Origin: Nitrospira sp.
Lineage (GTDB): Bacteria; Nitrospirota; Nitrospiria; Nitrospirales; Nitrospiraceae
Assembly: GCA_030123625.1 (NCBI GenBank)
Contig: CP126121.1
Coordinates: 2,086,179-2,150,178 of the forward strand
Direction of reading: 5' to 3'
Length of the DNA stretch: 64,000 bases
Shown here: piece after piece, positions 47,077 through 53,085 of the stretch
How positions within the stretch are numbered: position 1 is the stretch's first letter
Layout: every line of letters begins with the position of its first letter
Program-made: the position numbers and the translations under genes
The notes under the pieces: model-generated
What the model was told of the DNA's origin: nothing
Database searches by the model: none
The model's input: only the letters and a program-made list of their open reading frames with translations

Positions 47077-47506
47077 ACCGCTCACGGATGGACGGATCTT
47101 GAATCATGGCGGTATGTGATACCAATTCAACCCAAGACTTCTCCGACAAAGTGGGCCTGATGCCGGAGGTAAGGGTTGCGGGGCAAGGCTCCGTCTCACT
47201 GGGAATCTCTCCGACGCGGAACGCAATCTCAGTGACAGACCCCGTTCCTAACTCCGCCTGCAGTTTCGCTAAGAGCGCCGGTTTGAGGAATGCCAGCTGT
47301 TGCAACCAGACGGAATTTCTGACGATCAGATAGAGCTTTTTGAAGCGAATTTGTGACGGCCAGGTGTGGGAAGCCATGGGCTCGCCCACGATGTCGCGCC
47401 AGCGACGCTGCAAACGAAGTTCCAGCATCCTCGATTCGAGACCAAGCCGCTTGGAAAGGCCGGAAAGGATGCTGCCGAGGGAATCAAGTGTACCTGGACC
47501 GATCAT
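47003..47506 (-). CDS. dciA: DciA-type DUF721 protein, helicase-loading role likely
   Basis: 167 residues. The N-terminal DUF721 pattern is clear: LGLESRMLELRLQRRWRDIVGEPMASHTWP, then LYLIVRNSVWLQQLAFLKPALL, with W-R-IVG and the hydrophobic KLYLIVRNSVW strand. DciA proteins load the replicative helicase DnaB at oriC in bacteria lacking DnaC. Its location next to dnaA-gyrA fits. Convergent overlap with the 3' end of the previous gene. Confidence 0.8.
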   Translation of the reverse strand: MIGPGTLDSLGSILSGLSKRLGLESRMLELRLQRRWRDIVGEPMASHTWPSQIRFKKLYLIVRNSVWLQQLAFLKPALLAKLQAELGTGSVTEIAFRVGEIPSETEPCPATLTSGIRPTLSEKSWVELVSHTAMIQDPSIRERFREVISRYPAHLPPRPAKGPSQVP

Positions 47507-47558
47507 GTGGCATCATAAGCGGTAGCCGAGAAATAGATCAAGGTGTCGGTGCCTGGTC

Positions 47559-48032
47559 ATGATTAAAGAGAAGGACGATCAGCGGAAAGTCGTCGCCACC
47601 AATCGGAAGGCCTACCACGATTATTTTATCGAAGAAAAGTTCGAGGCTGGGATTGTGCTTAAAGGCACCGAGGTGAAATCACTTCGGGAGAGGCGAGTGA
47701 ACTTGCAAGACAGTTATGCGGGCGTCAAAGAAGGCGAGGCCTTTCTCCATCATTGCCACATCAGTCCGTATAGTCATGGCAACATGATGAACCATGACCC
47801 GATCAGGACCCGCAAATTGCTCCTTCATCGAAAGGAAATCAACAAGCTCCTCGGGAAAACCCAGCAGAAAGGCCTCACGCTGATCCCCCTCCGGATCTAT
47901 TTTTCGGAACGGGGTCAAGCGAAGGTCGAACTTGGATTAGCAAAAGGAAAGAAACAGCATGATCGCCGAGAATCGATCAAGGCTCGAGAAGCCGGACGAG
48001 AAGTGGAACGAGCGATCAAAGAACGAAAGTAG
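47559..48032 (+). CDS. smpB: SsrA-binding protein SmpB
   Basis: 157 residues. Starts with [44 protein letters not shown], and the basic tail [26 protein letters not shown] is typical of SmpB. It binds tmRNA for ribosome rescue. No tmRNA gene is seen in the adjacent 1.7 kb. Confidence 0.96.
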   Translation: MIKEKDDQRKVVATNRKAYHDYFIEEKFEAGIVLKGTEVKSLRERRVNLQDSYAGVKEGEAFLHHCHISPYSHGNMMNHDPIRTRKLLLHRKEINKLLGKTQQKGLTLIPLRIYFSERGQAKVELGLAKGKKQHDRRESIKAREAGREVERAIKERK

Positions 48033-48256
48033 GAAAAATTCACGATTTATTCAAAGTGCACTAACGCTTCAAAAGCCCCACCGCATCATCTCTATGACCT
48101 TCACCGATACAATAAGGAATCGCGCCGTGCCGCCACCACTACTCATGGACTGCGACGCGGCGCGCATAAGACACATCAGCACTCAGTGGTGCTCTTAACT
48201 CCTACCGATGACCCGACCCATTTTTTCTCGCCATAAGAGAAAAACGGCTTTATTTA

Positions 48257-48340
48257 TTATTCACCGTCAAGGAACACCGACTTATACATAAACCCAAAAA
48301 CAGCGGTCAGCGCGAGCAATGCAAAGAATATCGTCGTCAT
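48257..48340 (-). CDS. 27-aa single-pass membrane micro-protein (S1)
   Basis: Starts ATG at 48340 after GGGGGGTGA and encodes mostly a hydrophobic helix (FFALLALTAVFGFMY), ending with an acidic tail FLDGE. Its promoter-like block lies 26-78 bp upstream. The length and pattern resemble KdpF-type micro-proteins, but no kdp genes are nearby. I consider it a real micro-protein gene because of the shared promoter architecture and ribosome site. Confidence 0.6.
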   Translation of the reverse strand: MTTIFFALLALTAVFGFMYKSVFLDGE

Positions 48341-48365
48341 GGATTTTCACCCCCCTTCACGCGTA

Positions 48366-48418
48366 AGTATACTGCTCGAAAATGAATGGTCGATGATGGC
48401 ATCGTGAAGACATTTTCA
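48366..48418 (-). promoter_or_regulatory. Promoter block A with TTCA boxes, upstream of S1
   Basis: Read on the minus strand: TTCA (48408-48405) and TTCATT (48386-48381) are spaced by 22 bp with a partial intermediate box; after exactly 9 bp comes TATACT (48371-48366). The first TTCA is inside an imperfect palindrome TGAAGACATTTTCA (48405-48418). See blocks B and C. Confidence 0.7.
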
Positions 48419-48804
48419 TAATTCATCAGCCCGCGCTGTCCTGTGGGGAGATTCTGCGTATATGTGTATATTAAGAATTGGTCGTTACAGTTGACCAGTG
48501 AGCCAACGAATGGTTGATTCGTGAAGACCAGTCAAGCAAGGAGGGAGTGTCTAAAAGTGATGCTTCTTATGCAGGGGCTCGTACGATCATGTGAGCAACA
48601 TCGGGTTCCATGAAGCGACAGAACAAGATCCGATCAGGTACGCGCAATGTTGCAGACTATGGCCAACTCTCACAGCAGCATGACTCAGCGGCCGCTCTTT
48701 CCGCTGCAGCGAACCAATCATACAAAGAGATGAGATACCGGCAAGTCAGAGCCGCTATCCCCGACTCCGCTACAATGCATTAATCTACGTCGAATCGTGG
48801 GTCG
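48419..48804. other. Gap between micro-protein units, no gene seen
   Basis: 386 bp without supportable genes on either strand. A GGAGGGAG occurs at about 48540-48547 on the plus strand but no start codon follows at suitable spacing. Confidence 0.4.
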
Positions 48805-48885
48805 TCACCTACTGGCGAGCTGCAACATTGCGTACAACACTCCGAATATGGCGGCTAATAAGAACACTTCGATGAAGGAAACCAT
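48805..48885 (-). CDS. 26-aa membrane micro-protein (S2)
   Basis: ATG at 48885, preceded by GAGGGTGACC. Encodes a hydrophobic helix (MVSFIEVFLLAAIFGVLYAM) and ends LQLASR. It lies just downstream of a truncated duplicate of its own 5' end (48902-48958), and promoter block B lies further upstream. Confidence 0.6.
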   Translation of the reverse strand: MVSFIEVFLLAAIFGVLYAMLQLASR

Positions 48886-48970
48886 GTAAGGTCACCCTCG
48901 GTCATCCTCCCTGCGATTCGAATTCATCGAATAAGAACACTTCGATGAAGGAAACCATGTAAGGTCACCC
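48857..48970. repeat. 41-bp direct repeat (73-bp period) covering the S2 start
   Basis: 48857-48897 and 48930-48970 are identical over 41 bp, containing the ribosome site, ATG and first eight codons of S2. A 32-bp different sequence separates them. This is a partial tandem duplication, creating one complete and one truncated reading frame. Confidence 0.9.
48902..48958 (-). pseudogene. Truncated duplicate of S2 start, 18 codons
   Basis: ATG at 48958 with GGGGGTGACC upstream. Its first nine codons match S2, then it runs into unrelated sequence and stops at TGA. It is likely translated, perhaps as a leader ahead of S2, but carries no membrane helix. Confidence 0.5.
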
Positions 48971-48982
48971 CCTTTGGTCTCC

Positions 48983-49035
48983 TACATACACCTCCAAGAT
49001 GAAGTCTCCATAATGGGATTGTGAAGAGTTCTTCA
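48983..49035 (-). promoter_or_regulatory. Promoter block B with TTCA boxes, upstream of S2 unit
   Basis: Minus strand: TTCA (49025-49022) and TTCATC (49003-48998) are 22 bp apart; after exactly 9 bp comes TATGTA (48988-48983). The palindrome TGAAGAGTTCTTCA (49022-49035) overlaps the first box. It is 64 bp upstream of the first ATG (48958). Confidence 0.7.
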
Positions 49036-49128
49036 TTATTTTGATGCCAAAGTGTGATCTTGGAGGTTGTCTCGACTCCCAGGCATAACGCCTATCAGCC
49101 TAAGCAGTTCTTAATCATGAAGATGTAG

Positions 49129-49209
49129 TCAAAAACCGGCTTCCCTGATCGCCAACAGTATCAATCCAACAAAACTCATGACGAGGACCAGGAGTAAAAT
49201 CGCCATCAT
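49129..49209 (-). CDS. 26-aa membrane micro-protein (S3)
   Basis: ATG at 49209 (or 49206) directly after a perfect GGAGGTGACC plus TATC. The product is one hydrophobic helix, MMAILLLVLVMSFVGLILLA, ending IREAGF. It is 58 bp downstream of S4 and in the same direction, so it is probably cotranscribed with it. KdpF-like by length only. Confidence 0.65.
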   Translation of the reverse strand: MMAILLLVLVMSFVGLILLAIREAGF

Positions 49210-49267
49210 GATAGGTCACCTCCTTCACCGATTCTCGGCATGCTCCTCAAGCATGTTGTTGAAGTTC

Positions 49268-49504
49268 TCAACGCGGTGCAAATACGGGACACCCCGGTAT
49301 AAAGCAAACTTTGCAACGTGTATCTCCTTCACGTGATGCTGTACTATTCTCATCAAATGCCATGAGAGGAACCTTCCGACCAGCGGTCTCGGCTCTGTCA
49401 TGAACCGTTCTTCCGGCCGAGTGCGTCCCCATGATGATCGCTTGTCCTAGTCCCACCATGACGTACGGAAAACACACCATAGAAGCAGTGATTATATTTG
49501 CCAT
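49268..49504 (-). CDS. 78-aa small protein with N-terminal membrane helix (S4)
   Basis: ATG at 49504 with GAAGGAAGGGG upstream. N-terminal hydrophobic stretch ITASMVCFPYVMVGLGQAII, then a hydrophilic part and a Cys pair CKVCFIPGCPVF. It heads a unit with S3 and has promoter block C 35-87 bp upstream. No family recognised. Only the first third may be meaningful. Confidence 0.55.
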   Translation of the reverse strand: MANIITASMVCFPYVMVGLGQAIIMGTHSAGRTVHDRAETAGRKVPLMAFDENSTASREGDTRCKVCFIPGCPVFAPR

Positions 49505-49538
49505 GCATGCCCCTTCCTTCTTAAGCTAATTAGCAAGG

Positions 49539-49591
49539 AGCATAACCGGCTGATATGAAGTCATGATGAAATCATGGTGAAGAGCTCTTCA
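49539..49591 (-). promoter_or_regulatory. Promoter block C with three TTCA boxes, upstream of S4-S3
   Basis: Minus strand: three TTCA boxes (49581-49578, 49570-49567, 49559-49556) spaced by exactly 11 bp, with a repeat-like unit TTCAtNATGAN. After a 9-bp gap from TTCATA, TATGCT occurs (49544-49539). A perfect palindrome TGAAGAGCTCTTCA (49578-49591) overlaps the first box. 11-bp direct repeats are typical of OmpR/PhoB-family sites. Confidence 0.75.
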
Positions 49592-49768
49592 TTCTCCCGT
49601 GAGAATCACAGCTGCTGGATATTCCATGTGGCGACAATGAGCAGCCGTGGCGGTCATCATCGGCATGATGCTAACCTATTGGGAATTATTTCGCGCCGGT
49701 TCGGTCGTGTGAGTTTTGTGCGGCGAACGCCGTCGTTAAACAGGAGAGCCAAAGTAGTTTGAAAGCCG

Positions 49769-51205
49769 CTAGGCGGGAGTCATTTGCTGAGAGAGAGCCG
49801 GCAAACGTAGGGTGAAGACGGAGCCTTTGTTGACTTCGCTTGTGACGGAAATGCTCCCGCCGTGGGCATCCATGATTTCTTTCACAATGGGCAATCCAAG
49901 GCCGGTACCGGCGGAGTCTTTCGCTCGGGCCCAATCGGTGCGGTAGAATCGCTCAAACAGATGGGGAATATGCTCCGGCTCGATTCCATGGCCCGTGTCC
50001 TCCACCGCCACTGCAATCTCGTGTCCGGTCGCCTGTAGGCGAACCGTGACGGAACCGCCGGCCGGTGTGTACCGTAGCGCGTTATCGAGCAGATTGATCA
50101 GTGCTTGTTTGAGCCATTGCGCATCACCAAGAACGGATGGAACGGGTTGACATTCGAACGCTAGGGTGATCTGGCGGTCATCCGCCAAAAGGATCAACTC
50201 ATCCACGATCTCTTGAATCAGCGGTTCCAAGGCGAGCGGGACGAGATTGACGGGCGGCTTGCTACTGGTGAATTTCGCGAGGGTCAACAGTGGACGCGTC
50301 AAGGCGATGAGCCGATCCACTTGCTGGAGGTTGTTGAGCAACACTTCGCGATATTCTTCGACGGTCCTCGCTTTCATGAGTGCGACCTCCAGGTTGCCCT
50401 GCAGGATGGTCAGGGGGGTCCTCATCTCATGAGCGGCGATCTCGCAGAAGTTCCGTTGGACCTCGCTACCTCGCTGGAACTGATCCAATACCGAGTTGAC
50501 TGCCTGAGTAAGTCGTCGAAATTCTCGATAGGGTGAATCCATCGGCAGACGCTTCCCAAGGTCGGCTTCCGACATGGTTTCAGCGCCCGTACACAAAGCC
50601 TCGATCGGGGCCATTACTTTCTTTGCCAGCCAGAGGCTCCCGACCCAGGCCAGGATAAGAGTGGCCCCGGATCCGAGGGTGAGCAGGAACACAAGGCCAT
50701 ACAAGGTTTCCTGATAATGCAGCAACGAAGTTTCGGCCTGCAAGATGTACTGCGCACGACCCTTGCCGAGGAGATAGAGAAATACATGCCGCGCTGGCGT
50801 CCCATCAGGAGCCATGAGTGTCTCGAACAGGATATTTTTGAGACGGACCTGTTCCAACACGCGAGCAGGGAGCGATCCTTGCACAGTTGCGTGAGGACTT
50901 CTCCACAAGAGCGAGCCGTCGGTTGAAAAGACACGGAGGGCGTGGGTCACGTCGGGCAGTACGTGCTGTTCTGTTGTGTCTTGGGTCAACTCGTTGGTCG
51001 GGGGAGGGTCCTTGCCGCCGTGTTCAAAGAACTCGGGATACCGCTCGACAAACTCGGCCAGTGTTTCCGCCAACACCAGGAGTCGCCCATCCACTAATCG
51101 TTGTAACAAAACCTCGCTGGCGGCGTATACGAGCGCAGAGAACGCGAGAAGACCGGCCATCAACACGAAGGCTGACCAGCTGATCAAGGTTCGCAGGGAT
51201 TTCAT
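49769..51205 (-). CDS. Sensor histidine kinase of the micro-protein locus
   Basis: 478 residues. Two transmembrane segments (about 8-30 and 170-195) frame a periplasmic domain, followed by HAMP, a HisKA domain with AHEMRTPLTILQGNLEVAL (phospho-His), and a HATPase domain with NLLDNALRYT, DTGHGIEP and GTGLGLPIVKEIM. It overlaps the regulator gene by 4 nt (ATGA). It resembles CusS/heavy-metal type kinases. The ligand is unknown. Confidence 0.93.
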   Translation of the reverse strand: MKSLRTLISWSAFVLMAGLLAFSALVYAASEVLLQRLVDGRLLVLAETLAEFVERYPEFFEHGGKDPPPTNELTQDTTEQHVLPDVTHALRVFSTDGSLLWRSPHATVQGSLPARVLEQVRLKNILFETLMAPDGTPARHVFLYLLGKGRAQYILQAETSLLHYQETLYGLVFLLTLGSGATLILAWVGSLWLAKKVMAPIEALCTGAETMSEADLGKRLPMDSPYREFRRLTQAVNSVLDQFQRGSEVQRNFCEIAAHEMRTPLTILQGNLEVALMKARTVEEYREVLLNNLQQVDRLIALTRPLLTLAKFTSSKPPVNLVPLALEPLIQEIVDELILLADDRQITLAFECQPVPSVLGDAQWLKQALINLLDNALRYTPAGGSVTVRLQATGHEIAVAVEDTGHGIEPEHIPHLFERFYRTDWARAKDSAGTGLGLPIVKEIMDAHGGSISVTSEVNKGSVFTLRLPALSQQMTPA

Positions 51206-51885
51206 GCGGAGGCATCCGGCTCTTCGAGCATATATCCGGCGCCACGCACCGTGGCGATCAAAGGCGGCGAAAAGTCCCGGTCGATCTTCGCACGGAGGGC
51301 TCGAATGTGGGCATCGACGATATTCGTCATGGGATCATAACTGATGTCCCACACATGCTCGATGATTGCCGTTCGGGTAAGCACGCGATTCTTGTTTCGA
51401 AGTAGGAATTCGAGCAGGGCATATTCTTTATTCGTCAGAGAGATTTCCTGCCCTGCGCGCCAGACACGGTGGGAAGCCGGGTCTAACCGAAGGTCGGCCG
51501 CCTGAAGATGGGCGATTTGCTGGGAGCTGCCGCGGCGCAAGAGCGCCCTGATTCGTGCCAGCAATTCCGCGAAGGCGAACGGCTTCGGCAAAAACTGATC
51601 CGCGCCGGTATCAAAGCCGGAGACCTTCGTCTCCAAATTGTTTCGCGCGGTCAGTAGCAACACTGGAGTGGAGATGCCTTTGTCACGAACGCGGCGGCAG
51701 AGGGTCAGGCCGTCGAGCTTGGGTAACATGATGTCCAGGATCATCAGATCATAGGAATTGTCCAGAGCCAACGCCAAGCCGGCTTCTCCGTCGGCGGCGA
51801 CGTCCACCACATAGTGCTCTTCCTTCAACCCTTTTCTGATGAATTGCGCAAGGTCCGCATCATCTTCAACGAGCAGAATTCTCAT
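51202..51885 (-). CDS. OmpR-family response regulator of the micro-protein locus
   Basis: 227 residues. The receiver domain has LLVEDDADLA, DLMILDIMLPKLDGL (phospho-Asp) and DQFLPKPF; the winged-helix domain has SLTNKEYALLEFLLRNKNRVLTR and GAGYMLEEP. This is the best candidate to bind the 11-bp TTCA repeats at 48366-49591 because they lie next door and this family recognises such repeats. That link is inference. Confidence 0.93.
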   Translation of the reverse strand: MRILLVEDDADLAQFIRKGLKEEHYVVDVAADGEAGLALALDNSYDLMILDIMLPKLDGLTLCRRVRDKGISTPVLLLTARNNLETKVSGFDTGADQFLPKPFAFAELLARIRALLRRGSSQQIAHLQAADLRLDPASHRVWRAGQEISLTNKEYALLEFLLRNKNRVLTRTAIIEHVWDISYDPMTNIVDAHIRALRAKIDRDFSPPLIATVRGAGYMLEEPDASA

Positions 51886-51924
51886 GATTTACCTCAACCG
51901 GGTCGGCAGCAAAGAACCAGTTGC

Positions 51925-52542
51925 TCAACAGAGACTACCCTTACAATCTGTGACCACCAGATTCATTGCTTTTTCGTCAGCATCGAGATCAATGGTCAGC
52001 CAGGCTATTCCCATCACTCGCTCATCCTGGCGGGCTCCACCGCTCCCCTCAAGGGGACTGACAACATAATAGCGGCCGGCCGGAACTTTCGTGAACCAAA
52101 AGTGGCCGGTTGGATTGGCCCTAGTCGTGCGGAGATAGGGAATAAGGCGCTTGTCGGCCAGCAGTTGGGCTATGACCGTGCGGAGGCATTCCGCAGACGA
52201 CTCCTGAGCCACTGGGGATTCTGAAGACGAGGCCCCATTTTTTAAAGGGCAGGAGTAATCCCGCACATTTCTGTCGAACCAATAGCGAGTATATGAAACA
52301 ATTGGAATCAAATAGATTGAAGCTCCGGCCTGAGTCACGGCTTTTCCAGAGGTTGCGCGCAAGAACACCTGGCCAGCCGCACTGCTCCGACCTTTAGCCC
52401 GGTAGGCGAAGAGCTCTTTTTCGTTGAAGATCGGTGAGATCGATGAACCCAATGCCGCCGCCTGTGCCGATACCACGTGGAAGCTGCTGATCAGCAGTAG
52501 ACAGATGAAGCAGCACCGGAGTTGCTTGCCACGCCGCGTCAT
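51925..52542 (-). CDS. Exported protein, transthyretin-like fold possible
   Basis: 205 residues. An N-terminal signal peptide (CFICLLLISSFHVVSAQA) is followed by an internal region with GQVFLRATSGKAVTQAGASIYLIP and ANPTGHFWFTKVPAGRYYVVSP, resembling carboxypeptidase-regulatory/transthyretin-like beta-sandwich domains. It ends with CKGSLC. The ATG overlaps the stop of the FTR gene (ATGA), so the two are coupled. Confidence 0.7.
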   Translation of the reverse strand: MTRRGKQLRCCFICLLLISSFHVVSAQAAALGSSISPIFNEKELFAYRAKGRSSAAGQVFLRATSGKAVTQAGASIYLIPIVSYTRYWFDRNVRDYSCPLKNGASSSESPVAQESSAECLRTVIAQLLADKRLIPYLRTTRANPTGHFWFTKVPAGRYYVVSPLEGSGGARQDERVMGIAWLTIDLDADEKAMNLVVTDCKGSLC

Positions 52543-52979
52543 GTCGAGGAGGCTGACGTCGCCGTGGGCTCGCCGGGTACGGTTGCAGTTGGGACGGCCT
52601 TGTGTTTGAGGGCGCGACCTTTGTCGGGAGTCGGATCGGTGACCACGCCATACACTTCGCGCCCTTCATGGCCGTCCGGCAAATATTCCGTAATCGGCAT
52701 TCCATCTTCGCGGACAAAAAGGAGACAATGACAGTATTTGTAGATCTGCATTTCGTCGCATGCGCAGATCCACCGCCGGAGCTTGGCTTCGGCTTCTTTG
52801 TCCTTATAGAAGTTACAAGGGCAGAGCGGTTTCCCGAGTTCGTCGATATGAGACGCTAATCCCTTGACCACTGCCTCGGTTACAGCGGTATTGGGATGCA
52901 TCGCGGTTCCGCTTTTCTCGGCAAAACCCTGTACGAACTTCCGGATTTTATCGAGACTTTCCTGCGTTGGTTCGGCCAT
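52539..52979 (-). CDS. Ferredoxin:thioredoxin reductase catalytic chain
   Basis: 146 residues. Cysteines follow exactly CPC-x16-CxC-x8-CHC, the pattern of FTR catalytic subunits that use a 4Fe-4S cluster to reduce thioredoxin with ferredoxin electrons. There is an N-terminal helix and a proline/threonine-rich tail of unknown role. No partner variable chain is seen here. Might feed reducing power from ferredoxin into redox regulation. Confidence 0.85.
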   Translation of the reverse strand: MAEPTQESLDKIRKFVQGFAEKSGTAMHPNTAVTEAVVKGLASHIDELGKPLCPCNFYKDKEAEAKLRRWICACDEMQIYKYCHCLLFVREDGMPITEYLPDGHEGREVYGVVTDPTPDKGRALKHKAVPTATVPGEPTATSASST

Positions 52980-53085
52980 GACCTTCCTCCTCCAGCGATG
53001 AGAGGCAGAATCGCTAGTTTACAAGGATAATTCGCTGCTTTACAATCCGTCCCTTCGGCTGATTCTCGTCTGAGTCAGGAAGGAC

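Noticed and set aside
48220-48246. TTTTTTCTC/GAGAAAAA hairpin as terminator of S1
   Set aside because: No following T-run on the minus strand; the stem is weak.
48033-49768. tmRNA gene expected near smpB
   Set aside because: No GGGGGC-type 5' end, tag reading frame or CCA-bearing 3' end was found.
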